NCBI RefSeq assembly: GCF_032884065.1
Contig: NC_088867.1
Location: forward strand, 43,104,241 to 43,168,240
DNA length: 64,000 nt
DNA from: Artemia franciscana
Taxonomy: Eukaryota > Arthropoda > Branchiopoda > Anostraca > Artemiidae
Direction: 5' to 3'
Positions 33,897-44,980 of the stretch are shown here, piece by piece; the stretch's first letter is position 1, and every line of letters begins with the position of its first letter. Below the pieces are notes generated by a model. That model ran no database searches. It worked only from the letters and a program-made list of their open reading frames with translations, and was not told where the DNA came from. The position numbers were made by a program, and so were the translations under genes.

Positions 33897-34574
33897 GTGA
33901 GTTTTAATCGTATATTTATTTCTGTTAATTGCCGCATGCACGGGTACGTAAGCTGGATATTATGTCAGGCTTGGGTTAGAACAGGTTCGAATATTGGAGA
34001 GGGGTAAGGTATCCAAACTTGTAAAAAGGTAAAAAAGATGAAATTGTTTGCAGCTATATTGCTTCGAATGTCTTTGAAAGCCCAACGTTTGCTTGTTCTC
34101 AGTTCAGTTTCTCAAAAAAGAGATATGAACTTGTGTATATTTAATTTTAGGGAAATGGCAGTAATTAGAGTTAATTCACATGACTGTTTTGTTCATTAAG
34201 TCTATGAAATGATATTATCTTGAATGACGTTCATTCTTCTTGTTTATAGATACAACTGTGTTTTTTTCCGTTTATTTCTATTTCCAGTAAGTGCAAAAAC
34301 ATTAGTGCAAATTGTTGTTGAATAGTTTTATGATAAAAAATATTCACTTTAGGATAATTATTTTTATCAATCACCGAGCATTCTTTTGACATTGGGAAAG
34401 ACGATAATTGTGCCCACATATCCTATAACGAAAAAAAAGAATATTGGTCAGCTAGGTCAATCTAACGAAATGGTCAGCTATGTCAGCTAGGTCAATTTAA
34501 TGAATCTCGGCTAACCGTCTAGGGCCAAACGAAAAGTAGGTTTTTCCTGCAATGGGAACATGTTGGGACCGTGT
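33897..34574. other. ANAPC1 intron start
   Basis: Nothing recognised apart from a short direct repeat, GGTCAGCTAGGTCAATCTAA / TCAGCTAGGTCAATTTAA, at about 34446-34500. Confidence 0.45.
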
Positions 34575-34690
34575 AAAGAGGGAAGCTTTAAACAGATTGG
34601 GATAGAGGAGGAGCGTGCGTAGCTGTGTTGGCCTCAGAGGGCTTGGTGCTACAGTTAGTTAGTGCCAAGTAGTAGTAGTTGTAAGTCAGC
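34575..34690 (+). pseudogene. LINE family A, extreme 3' end
   Basis: A frame giving WDRVKREALNRLG, a stop, then RRSVRSCVGLRGLGATVS and a (AGT)n-like tail is the C-terminus of the family A ORF2. The same ending, more decayed, closes the copy at 55530. Only the last ~40 codons are present. Confidence 0.7.
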
Positions 34691-34869
34691 TTAACATATC
34701 AAGGATGAGGTGCTATTGAACACCGAAGATATATTAACTGGAAATTATTTTAAATATTCCAATACTCCTTGCGTCGACCCCCTTGGGATCGATCCAAATC
34801 ATTTTTAACCGGAAGATTTGTACAATACCCACTAGCAGCTACCCTAACCTCACGATTTCTCAAGAAGGT

Positions 34870-36045
34870 ACAAAGCTAATTTACGTAATTGACAAGTATA
34901 CCTATTTCCCTTGTTTTCTTTAAAAGTTTATCGATGTCAACTCGTTCAAATGCAGACTTCACGTCTAGGAAAACTGCAAATGTATCTTTCTTGCATCTGG
35001 AGCCCTGTTTTATTTGGTCCTCGAGTCTAACTAAGCAGTCAGTTGTGCTCCGAGGGAGGAAACCAAACTGTTCTTTCTGTGCAGCTTTTATTACAAGCCC
35101 AAAGATTTTATTTTTAATCATATGTTCCATTAGTTTACAGGGGCAAGATGTTATTGAAATGTGCCTATATGAATCTGGATTAGAGGGATCCTTTCCTGTT
35201 TTAGGTATTGGGATTATGGATGTCTTTCTCCATTCTTTGGGAGTCTATCTTTCTTTGATGGACTTATTAAATAGAATCAGAAGAATATTTTGGCTTCCTC
35301 TGGTAAATTTTTGGGCACATAGTTATGTATTTCATCAGGGTCAGGTGTTCCTGGCCCTGATTGAACAGCTACACTATTACTAGACTATTGAAGAACTAGA
35401 GAACTAGTTTCTAGGTCTTCAATAGTGAACGGCTCCATTCGGAGTTGGTTATTATTATCTTTAGTTATATTAGTTGGTGCTTGATACTGATGAACTTGGT
35501 AATTTTTATAAAATTATCTAGGAGGATTTTCATTTTATCTTCTGGAGATGTGAACTTCAGTCATCCTTTTTGAGGAGAATTGGAATTTTTGGGGGATTTA
35601 TTTGGCCTGTATAAGTTTTGAAATTTCGCCACATATCTTTTATATTTATATTGTTTAAAAAATTTTCTTCAATTAATTTTTTCCATCCTTCTCTTGGTTC
35701 TTGGAGTAAATTTTTTCTTTTTAAATGCAGCGGTCCTATTCATTTCTATTTTGTTATTTATTGTAGGATTTCTTGCATATTGATTTCCATTTTTTTTTTC
35801 CAACCAAGGATTTTCACAGTTTGCATTCCAACCAGGAATGGAATTTTTTTTTCTTTCCTTGGGCTTAGAGAAACCAAAAATATCCTCACTAGTCTTCACT
35901 AGCAAATCTGTTACTTGTTTATTTAGTAAATCAATTGAGTTATCTATCAATATTTTTTGTAGTTTAGATGCTATTGTACTTTGCCAACTAGGTCATTTAT
36001 TACTGCAGAAATTCCGCATTTTTGTTCTCTATAATTCAAGGTAAA
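34870..36045 (-). pseudogene. Jockey-like LINE ORF2 relic (linker and RT fingers/palm)
   Basis: Read on the minus strand from 36 to 34.87 kb: KTSEDIFGFSKPKERKKNSI with PGWNANCENPWLEKKN (linker after the endonuclease), then GPGTPDPDEIHNYVPKNL, KEWRKTSIIPIPKTGKDP, NPDSYRHISITSCPCKLMEH, KEQFGFLPRSTTDCLVRLED and FAVFLDVKSAFERVD (RT motif A). SYRxISxTSCxCKxME is typical of jockey-clade RTs. Motif C (YADD) is missing, since the sequence changes at about 34870. At least two frame breaks and several stops make it dead. It lies in the ANAPC1 intron, antisense to the gene. Confidence 0.82.
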
Positions 36046-36059
36046 AAAAAAAAAGGTAA

Positions 36060-36345
36060 AGGATACGGCATTAGACTTTACAGTCCGTATCGGCGGTGCT
36101 GATCTCCGTTTCTTGGCCCTTCAGCCAGGAAGTGCAATGGGGGGTTGGGGGCCAGCCATCCTGTGCCTTCGCACACCCTTCCTGTTTACCTTCCCCAGAT
36201 TTCTCCAGGTACCCATTTAGAGCTGGGTCGACTCTGGCTAAGCTTACAGAGTCACGCCACTGACCCCCGTCCCAAACTGAAGAATTGGGTTCACTGGGAC
36301 TCGAACACGCGTCCTCTCAGACAAGGGAAGATTCAAGGTAATCTA
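36060..36345 (+). repeat. SINE-like repeat, longest copy
   Basis: A GC-rich unit runs from TTACAGTCCGTATCGGCGGT through GGCCCTTCAGCCAGG, GCTAAGCTTACAGAGTCACG and GGGTTCACTGGGACTCGAAC to TCTCAGACAAGG. Its 5' part recurs inverted at 43135-43255 and its 3' part at 23262-23385. The repeat has no reading frame of its own and the size of a SINE. The GACTCGAAC piece is B-box-like, but promoter boxes at proper spacing could not be shown. Confidence 0.6.
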
Positions 36346-36859
36346 TGGATTCCTTTAGTTGCACAATTAATGGAAGGTGGTCAGATTCCACAGCACCAGC
36401 TAGTTCAACATGTTTTCTTAGGGCTAATGAACAGGAAACAAGTGATAAATCTAAAGTAGAATACTTACCATTGGTTACATTTAGCCTAGTGCCCAGGTCA
36501 CAAGGCTAAATATAACAATTCGGCTAAACACAATTCAGTGTTTTCACATTTTCCGTTTTTTTTTGCGAACGTAATTAATTTGTGTTTTGTTATATGAGGC
36601 TACTTAATTTACGTTGTTAGATGCCACTCCTAAAAACGCAACAAAAATTTGTCAAAGAAATCTGATCTACTCAGAAGCCAAATAGAATAAGTCTCTAAAT
36701 TAAACGACAAGAAAACTGCATAAAGTAAGATGCATTGACATTGTGATAAACTATTCATCTACTCAAGGGTACCCTGAAAAGGAAGAGCAGAGGTGTTTTA
36801 GCTGCATATAGTTGTCCAGATTTTATTGTAAATTTATGACTGTGTTATGTTCTTTCTAG
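36346..36859. other. ANAPC1 intron end
   Basis: No feature recognised. The acceptor TTCTTTCTAG ends at 36859. Confidence 0.5.
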
Positions 36860-37087
36860 TCAGCGAACAAATTTTGGCTCAGGTTCAAGAGTACATTCCC
36901 TCCGAGAAGGTGCCAGCTATTTCTCACCTTCAAGGCAGACAAGTGGACTCTCACCTCAAGCCCAAATAGCTCGCAGTCCGATTGGGTCGTCATCAGAGCC
37001 GCCTTTGATGGCTGATGGAGCTACTGTGGAAGAACCTATTTTACCTGATTTGTGTCTCCAGTTCTTATGGGAGGAGCCTGAAAATCA
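36860..37087 (+). CDS. ANAPC1: ANAPC1 (APC1), Ser/Pro-rich loop exon 2 with LPDLCLQFLW motif
   Basis: Acceptor TTTCTAG ends at 36859 and donor GTGAGT begins at 37088. The first T completes AAT (Asn) with the two bases left by the previous exon. It then reads QRTNFGSGSRVHSLREGASY, FSPSRQTSGLSPQAQIARSP, IGSSSEPPLMADGATVEEPI and LPDLCLQFLWEEPEN plus two bases. The segment EEPILPDLCLQFLWEE is the APC1 landmark just after the loop (PExxPxLCIxHLWTE in vertebrates). Three more S-P sites (FSP, LSP, RSP) extend the presumed phosphorylation loop. The exon ends in phase 2. The next ANAPC1 exon was not found in the remaining 27 kb. Confidence 0.93.
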
Positions 37088-37639
37088 GTGAGTGTTTCAG
37101 CTTGATTTAACTTCATCTTGTAATTAACTAATAGTTACAGCTGTTTCTTGAAAGTTTTGAACAATAATTAAATAAGGAACAAATTAAATTAGTAATAATT
37201 GAGTAGTTACCTAATAATTACAACTTAATCTTGTAGTTGCAACTGCTTTACTTTGATTCTACTGTAATTAAGATGAAAATACAGAAATGTGTAACAATGA
37301 GTAAAACCTTTAATCAAGACCAGAGCTGAATAAAATAATAATGTCCGATTATTTTGTTTTCACATTTGGAAATTTTTTATTTAGGTAAGATTTTATTCCA
37401 ACAAAGCGGCTATCACAAGCCAAAAAAGGGCCGAATTCGCACTTTAGTGTCAGTAAAAAAAAAGCAAAAATTTAAGAAATAGTCAATCATAAAATCATAA
37501 AGATACAATCAATAAAAAAGGCAAACGATAAAAATTCGTAAAGATAAAAGAGGGAAAATAAATTTAAACAAGAGTTAAACAAGAATTATAAACTACGTAA
37601 TTGCAAAATAAACACTAAAACTAAAAGATAAAAGTGGAA
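37088..37639. other. Presumed ANAPC1 intron
   Basis: AT-rich. The part from about 37400 may be the 3' UTR of the minus-strand LINE relic that follows. Confidence 0.4.
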
Positions 37640-38120
37640 TGAGAAGCGGGGACTATTGATTTAAAATTTCAAATATGTGAGGGATGAACATCCTTCTATA
37701 TCTTTCAGTGGAAACTCTTATTGGGCCAAGGAGGAGATTTTTCTTGAAAAAGAACGTGGGGGGGGGGGGGGGGTTAAATGTTCACTAGGGAAAAGAGAAG
37801 TAGTACGAGGATTATGCACGGCATTGTGGGCAAAACGCAAGGAAATTTATGTTCCCCTTTCCTTAAGGGTGACTAGAATTGCTCTACGAAGAAGTGAAAT
37901 GTAAGGCACTTTACCCTCATTAAAGATAGTTCTTAGGCACCTTTTTTGAACTGCCTCTATTCTGTCTGACAGTTCATTGGGGATGCATATTCGAAGGCAG
38001 GACGTGCCAAAGAGAGGAAAATGCTCAAACACTGTGATTTAGGACATCTAAATTTATTAGGGGGTTTGAGGAGGAAAATGCAGTACTTGTACGTTCTAAG
38101 AAATTACTAACGTGGCAATC
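37640..38120 (-). pseudogene. LINE ORF2 C-terminal relic
   Basis: On the minus strand, FEHFPLFGTSCLRICIPNEL, SDRIEAVQKRCLRTIFNEGK and VPYISLLRRAILVTLKER give the post-RT tail (..IExVQKRCLRxIF....YxxLL....L..R) of a non-LTR retrotransposon. A G run at 37758-37773 and frame breaks lie in the rest. It belongs to the same broad group as 24200-24830, but it is a different family by sequence. Confidence 0.75.
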
Positions 38121-39914
38121 CCATTTTAAGTCACTTGAGATGGGAACACCCAGTCACTTCACAGTATTAACGGACATTTCAGGGGGGATTAGACAGGAGA
38201 AAGAAGGGGGGATTTTTGGGAAACTAATTGTTAAAACTGATGACTTTATAGGGTTGTAGAAGGAATGAAAAAAAATCAGAGTGTTTAGCCAAAAGTGTTG
38301 AACGTTTCTCTTAGTGGTACAATACTGCATACAAATACAGCCCCAAATGATATGCTAATCAAGCTAGATCAGTGAAATTGTCTAGGTCCAAAACAAATTT
38401 GTACTTCGATATGACATTCTAACAATAGGAAATAATCTTTTAAACCTTTAAATACAATAGAAGTTGTGTCTGAGAAATTGTTTATTTTTACTATGGAAGT
38501 TTTAATTTTAAAGTTGTTCTAATTTTAACTTTAATTCTAAAATAATTTTAATTTTAAAGTTGTTTTGTTGTTGGCTGAAATTTCATTTCAAACAGAAGTG
38601 AATGCCTTGTGATGACTCTAATTAGTGGCGTAATAACTGGTATTACTGACTTATCAAGACCTGACAGAAGCTTATAGTAGCCTACGGATGTTCTATTTAT
38701 ATGTTTATTATTAGTGTGTTATTTTTGTACGTGAATAGTCAGGATTATTGTTTAGAAAAGGACTTCAGAACGGTCCAAGACTTCTTTATGTAGCCCTAAA
38801 GATAGATCCTTGTTAGTACCAAAGAATTGTACGCACTTTGGAATAAAAAATTAAACTTTTAAACCCTTTCCAACTTTACTGGCCTGCTTTGTTCTTTGTT
38901 TTGTTGTGCGTTAAATTTTTTGTATAATTGTAATTTATTTCATCCCCTTACTCAAGCATGAAATGCACTTAGAGGAGTACAAAGACACATGAAATTACAG
39001 AAGAATGAAAGTACTATCAAGAAAATACTCACGAGAAATATAACATTTCAGCTACTCAGACAACATAATTAAGCTATACAACTGAGTGATAAGTGGACAA
39101 AATTTTCTCTACGCTTACGGAATCTGTCCTCAAGCTGGTTCATTTTTGAAGAAATACCAAAAACGCCATATCTACTGAAAACAGAAATTGTAAGTCCAAA
39201 GCGGCAACCACAGAAGATATTTGCAAAAACGGAAGAATGTCTTTCTATCTAATGTAAAAGATTCTAACTTTTACAAGAATTGTTTTTTTTTTCAAAGCAT
39301 GTTTTCAGTAATGAGATTTAGTAATTTCACGTTTAGTATTTATATAAAGCAATGACAATAAAGGAATTCTAACCAATCAGAATACAGGCGAAATTTAAAG
39401 CTAGACATTTGTTTTTATCTATCTTGGTATATATACCCATGCTGTATTTGGAAAACAAATCCTCCTTGTTTTGTAGCATCTGTTTATAGGAGTATGCTTA
39501 TGAAAAGTAACACATAACTTCATAGTACCAACTTGTTTGGATCAGGCTATCTTATAAGTTTTGAAATAGTTTATAAGATATGAGTCTTTTAAAAGTTTCA
39601 AGGGGATAACAACTTCAGTTTTTATGTACTTGTTGAAAGAAAGAATTTGGATTAAAATTCTGAGGTGATTTGACTGGGTCATTTGTGTATTAGACTTTGA
39701 CCATTATTGCCAATCAGAAAATTTTCCTTGTTGCTGTGCCTATTACTGGTTCTTGGTATTTATTTTAGGCTAAGACAAATAGTTTTATTGTATTTCTCTT
39801 ATTCCAGTTTATTTCCAATTTAAGGGTAAGGAAATTTGTCTACAGTAGTTGTACAGCAGCTAAGAATAAAAATTTACTGTGATGACGTAGTTTTGAAATT
39901 ATCAAATATTTTGT
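38121..39914. other. AT-rich sequence, nothing recognised
   Basis: A small duplication, TTTTAATTTTAAAGTTGTT, occurs at about 38504 and 38548. No exon could be supported. Confidence 0.4.
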
Positions 39915-41100
39915 AGTAACAAACTGTAGGTAAGGAGCGACAGCTCAATAGTAACCAAAACTCTACAAGACGGAATTTTTATATCAATAGATGTATCAAA
40001 AGAATCGCCTTATTCCGTTTATTCTAAATATATAAGATTCATTAAGCTTAATATTACTCATAAAAGGCTACAAGCCTGCTAAAATTTGCCTGATTTTTGG
40101 AAAAGAGGGGAAACACCCCCTAAAAATTAATGGATCTTAATGAAAATCACATCATCAGATTAAGCGTATCCGAGAACCCTGTTGCAGAATTTTAAGCTCG
40201 CGTCAGCAAAAATTAGGAATTTGGTATTTTTGCCAGAAGAAAGGTCATGGACACATTTTTATTTATTATTTTTTTTTCATGGGTGATCACATGGAACCAA
40301 TAGTCCTATATTATTGGAAAAGAGCTTACTCGAACGAAAATTAAAAGTTCTAGTGGCCTTTTAAAATTAGCAAGAAGACTGGAAGACTACTAGCCCACTC
40401 TCCCCCTCTCTCTTTTTCGTGAATGCTGTCTGATCAAAATTTTGAGGTCGGCATTTTGTTCAGCATAGTTGAAAGCCTCAATAATTCTGCCTATGGAGAT
40501 AACATGATTCCCTACAGCCCCTGGGGAAAGGTCTAAGTTATAAAATTTGCTCATTGTTTACATATTGTGTTTGCTATTGGGAAGTATGCATATATTTTTT
40601 TTTTCTGCGGAGTGGGGGAATTTTCTGCAGGGGTATTTTGAATGGGGAGAATTTCTTATGGAGAGGAATGTTTCAAGGGGATGAGCCTTCCAGGAAAATT
40701 TTACACTGAAGGAATTTGCTAGAATTCCTATATAATTTTTTTCTTTTTTTATTTGTCTGTCTTTCTTTTTGCCAACTCAATTTTACATCTGGTGATGCGA
40801 AGGGGAATTGTCGGGGGGGGGGGGGGGGTTACCAGGTTGGAGCTGGCTCGAGTATATTTTCGTAGCGGGGGGATTTTTCACGGGAGAAATTCTCTGTGGG
40901 AGTTTTCCATGGAATAAATTCTTCTGATGGAATTTTCTTTGGGATCTACTTTCTACTAGGGGTGGGGTATTTGCAGAAAAGGACTTTTCCATGGATGGAG
41001 AGCCTGATTTCTCCGCACTATTTAAAAATGATCATAAATTAAATGAAAAAAAAATAGTTTTTTCAGCTGGAAGTTAAGGAGAAATATAAAAACACAAAAC
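39915..41100 (-). mobile_element. Repeat element D, inverted copy
   Basis: Reverse complement of the 3' two thirds of the forward copy. It starts at TAGGTAAGGAGCGACAGCTC, passes AAAACCCTGTTGCAGAA-like sequence, TTTTTGCCAGAAGAAAGG and AATTTTGAGGTCGGCATTTT, and ends near GTTTTTTCAGCTGGAAGTTA at about 41080. The palindromic part is missing. It directly abuts a LINE A relic at about 41095. The 69-codon minus-strand frame at 40783-40992 is repeat translation. Confidence 0.75.
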
Positions 41101-42060
41101 GTAGAGAAATTTTGTTAGGAGATTTTAATGCCTAGGCTAGAAGAAATAGGGATGGATGGTATCCTAGCATAGGTAAATTGGGTTTAGGAAAGGAAAACGT
41201 AACGGTTATAGATTGCTGCAGAAATTCTAGATATAACAATAAAGCTTTAACCAATACAGTATATGATTATAAAGTGGCCCAGAACATGGTGCCCACCTAG
41301 TGGTAAGATGGCCAACCTTATTGACTAACCTATCATAAGTTGAAGAGTGGCAGCATCAATAAAAGATTCTAGGGTACATGGTTGTGCTGTTATTGATATA
41401 AAGATCACCATCTCGTTGTGTGAAAGGCTAATGTAAAGCTAAAATTTAGAAAGGGAACACGCTACGACGTTTATAGACTCAGGTATGAAAAATTTGAGGA
41501 AAATGTTCCAGGAATATTTGAATATTAAACTGGAGATTCAGATTTGACATTGTAGAAGATGGATGCAGTAATTTTAAAGAAATAGTTTGTGAAGTAGCAG
41601 ATGGTGTTCTAAGGAGGAAAGTCAAAAATGCAGCTAGGAATATTAGTGAAAACACTTGGAAGTTTAGCAGAAAAGAGGAGGAATTTGTATTAAAGAGATA
41701 GACCATATGAAAATTCAAAGGAACGTATGAAAGATAGAGATAAACCTAAAACATGAATTAAAGAGGTGTGAAGTGGAAGCCATGGATGAAATATCGAAGG
41801 ATCTGGAAGATACAGTCAGACGGCATTATAGTTAAATATTGTTTTGGCATGTTAAACGATTAAGAAGGAATAGTCAATCTGGACTTGTCAGTGTTAAAGA
41901 AAGGAAGGGGCTTCAGTTATTGACAAGGAAAAGAGTTAAAGAGAGACGAGAAGGACATTTTAAAAATGTTCTAAATCGTGACTAAGTTCGATTTATAAAT
42001 TATCGTGATAGAACTGGTGCGGTGTCTGTACGAGCTTGCTACGTGGGAAATTAGAACTGT
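41095..42060 (+). pseudogene. LINE family A relic: endonuclease and linker
   Basis: The DNA encodes LLGDFNA (catalytic DxN motif of the AP endonuclease) at about 41117, then a stop, RRNRDGWYPSIGKLGLGKEN, later a decayed AHLVVRWPTLLTN-like segment, then linker sequence including EVADGVLRRKVKNAARNI and, near 41860-41990, GNSQSGLVSVKERKGLQLL. Frameshifts and stops occur throughout. The RT is absent. The order and spelling agree with the copies at 20345 and 53270. Confidence 0.75.
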
Positions 42061-43130
42061 ATTTTCTGAAGAATTTACAATGTGATCTTGCATCGTAAAA
42101 ACAGAAATTTTACGTAAGGGGAAGGCAGATTATTTTATTGCTGCTATAAGCTGGGCTATTGCACCCGCATGTAAAGTGACATCAGCACAGGTGGGTTAAA
42201 AACCAGACACTGGCGAGATCTTTTAGGAGCGAACATATCTTGTAGTAGTATACCTTTCTAATTGTTTTTTTTTTGTTTCGGATGGAAGTGCATCTTGTAC
42301 TTGTGTTGACCTTAAGTGACTTCAGGTGTCTGGTAAGATACGATTTTTTCAAATGTTCTGCATTGTCTATGGTTAAAATATTCATGCTAATTGCATTTTC
42401 ATTAAGATTATTTAGATTCAATTCTAAAACAATCTAATTTCTAGGTGGTATAATCGAGATTTTACAAGGATTTAACAGTTCAATCAGTGATTAGCTGTCC
42501 GACTACTGCGTATCTTGCTGTATACATTTTATTTATTTTCTGATTCAAGAGCTGATTCTGTCTTATATTCCCCCTTCTCCCCACCGTCACATTGCCGGAG
42601 AAAAATAAATCTATAGGCCATCTTTTAGTGGGGATTCTGACTCTTGTATCGTCTGTTCAATCTTAGTCACCCTAGTAGTTATTAAGTAAGTGAAACTAGT
42701 ATTTATTAAGTAATAATAATAAACTAGTATTTATTAAGTAAGTAAAACTTGTTCAGAAAAGCATAATTAGATAGATTAACTTCCTCTGAAACAGGTGAAT
42801 AATCAGTTTAAAATACTTTAAAATCAAGGTTGGTGAACAATATATTGGTTGCCATCCTCTGCTACAGTAGTTCCATGACAAAGAAATGGAGGAAAAACTA
42901 GAACTAGAATTTTAAAGTGGTGCTAGCACCTCCTCAAACCCCTAAAGGCTTAATTGTTACTTGGGCTTTACTGAAAATGACGTGTCTTGAAAATGAAGGT
43001 AGAATACTGGCGGAAATTAGGTAAACTATTTTCCTTAGTCCCCCAAAGTCAGCCAGACTCAACTTAGCTCTAAAGGACATCATGAGAAATCTGAGGAAGG
43101 CAAACAGGAAGGATTTGCGAAAGTACATGA
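42061..43130. other. No recognised gene
   Basis: Contains a short direct duplication, AAACTAGTATTTATTAAGTA (about 42695-42740). No exon recognised. Confidence 0.4.
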
Positions 43131-43134
43131 TGGC

Positions 43135-43255
43135 TGGTCTCCAGCCAAAACAAGGATGGCTGGCCCTTCACCTTTTCCCGGCTGAAGGGCCATGAAACGG
43201 AGATTATTACCGCCGATAAGGACTGTAAAGGCTAATATCTTAATGCCTTCCATCT
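43135..43255 (-). repeat. SINE-like repeat, inverted 5' part
   Basis: In reverse complement, TTTACAGTCCTTATCGGCGG, ATCTCCGTTTCATGGCCCTT and CAGCCGGG match the start of the repeat at 36060-36345. Confidence 0.65.
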
Positions 43256-43259
43256 CAAC

Positions 43260-44200
43260 CGCTAAAGAATATATGCTATATTTTTTTCTGTGAATGCCGT
43301 TGAAGAAGCTATTAGGCTAGTTAGGGTCCCTTGGAATATATCAAGGTTGATATATCTATATAACTTTTTCTATAGAGGGAAGGGGTAGAAATTCAAGATA
43401 GCCAAATTTTATGAAAAAGAAATAGAGCATCCTGGAGTAAATGGGTTCAGGAGCTGCTGACAAGGAATGATTATAATCTAGTTGTCGCCTCCTTAAAGGT
43501 TTGGAAAAAGGAGTCTAGGGCTTCAGCAAGACAGTGCTAATTGCAAAAAATATTCGTCATTCGAGAGGTTCAAATGTATTCTTTATCAACGTCAAAGTAC
43601 AGAGAAACAGAGAGCTTATTTGCAAAAGATGTCATGACTCAAAACTTCTTGTTCTTTTTACATCTTAATATTTTTCGCAAAAAGACCAATAAAGTTTAAA
43701 AAAGATACCCTAGAAATCGCGTTCTTTATCTGGTTAGATTTGTCGCTTAGCATTAGTTGGCCCAAAGCAACACTTGATCCACCTTTAAACAGACAGGCTA
43801 TGTTTCTTTCCAGAAATAAGTAATAGTCTGAATAGCTTAAGAAAATGAATTAGTAGACCAATGGAAATACAGTATACTTTTTAAAACAGAAATGTAAAAC
43901 TATGATTTCTCCTTTCCTTTTGACCGAAGCAGAAGACGTAACCTCTTTTTTTCTCTCATTTTCCACATATCTTTTTATTTTATATTTCTTCCTTTTCTTC
44001 TGGATATCAAAGTAAAAATTTATGATCTGAAATTTGTTAGCGACGCCAGATTTGTTTCTTGTTGTTGTTTTTTTTTTTTGTCATAAAAACATCAAAAACA
44101 AAAGATACCTTTTTTTTATAAATCCAGTATGTTCTTTCTATCTTATCTCCTCACAACTAAAAAATGTGTTTTTTGTTTTTACTTTGAATAACATTAATAA
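43260..44200. other. No recognised gene
   Basis: A decayed frame (WVQELLTRNDYNLVVASLKV and WKKESRA) at 43435-43525 looks once-coding but could not be assigned. The rest is AT-rich. Confidence 0.35.
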
Positions 44201-44641
44201 TCCCTCTATTATACTGTAAACGTTCGCTATAGAATTGCACTTGACTTTATTGGCCAGAATCTGTTGGTCCCGACTGATCTACCATATTACAAAAACTTAA
44301 AAAGAACAAGAGAAATTAGCTGGATTGTTGAAATGGTTCCTTATGTAAGAAAACCACTTCCTAGTGACTCTAATTATCACCTCGCTCTGCTCAAGAATGA
44401 TAAAACCCCTAAAAATGGACATTTTGTTCATATTTAATGGTTTAAAGAATATTACGGTAATGTGTGCCTAAAATATAACGTAACTTTACAATATTATTCA
44501 CCCCAATTGGGACCACTTCAAACAGCGCCTAAAATTGATTTTGCGGAAGCTTTTATAAAGATTTTAACACAAGCTACCGATAAAGATACGATTTACGCTT
44601 CTTTGCTCCAAGCCGGGCGTTCAGTTATTTTACAGTTATAG
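44201..44641 (+). pseudogene. Unrecognised decayed reading frame, 146 codons with one stop
   Basis: Apart from a single TAA at 44435, the frame is open from 44201 to a TAG at 44639. It reads RIALDFIGQNLLVPTDLPYY, KNLKRTREISWIVEMVPYVR, KPLPSDSNYHLALLKNDKTP and KNGHFVHI before the stop. After it come WFKEYYGNVCLKYNVTLQYY, SPQLGPLQTAPKIDFAEAFI and KILTQATDKDTIYASLLQAG. Codon use and amino-acid balance look like real protein in a locality that is otherwise AT noise. It has no start codon in place. I do not recognise the family. It could be a transposon-encoded protein, part of a processed pseudogene, or an exon pair joined across the stop. Confidence 0.5.
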
Positions 44642-44974
44642 TTAAATTACACAATGTATTAATGGTTTTAAAATGATAGAGGTAAAAATTGTACCGTTTT
44701 AGTAAACATTAAAGGGTATAGTAGCTTACGGGTGGTTTGTGAATCTCTCCCCCTTTCTTTTATTTGGCTTGCTTTGGTCGTTTTTATTAAAAAAAAATAT
44801 ATATATTATATTAAAAAAACTATATTAAAGTTAAATTATATATAATTATATTATAATATAAATTAAAATTATATTAAAAATCATATTAAAAAAAATGTCT
44901 CAGAGGTGATTATCTGCTATATCAAAAATTTATTCTCCCTTTTCTAGGGGACCTTCCACCGTTTGGGTTAATAT
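44642..44974. other. Very AT-rich low-complexity stretch
   Basis: ATATTA and TTAAAA repeats at 44790-44900 separate the frame above from the truncated end of the LINE below. Confidence 0.6.
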
Positions 44975-44980
44975 TTTTTT

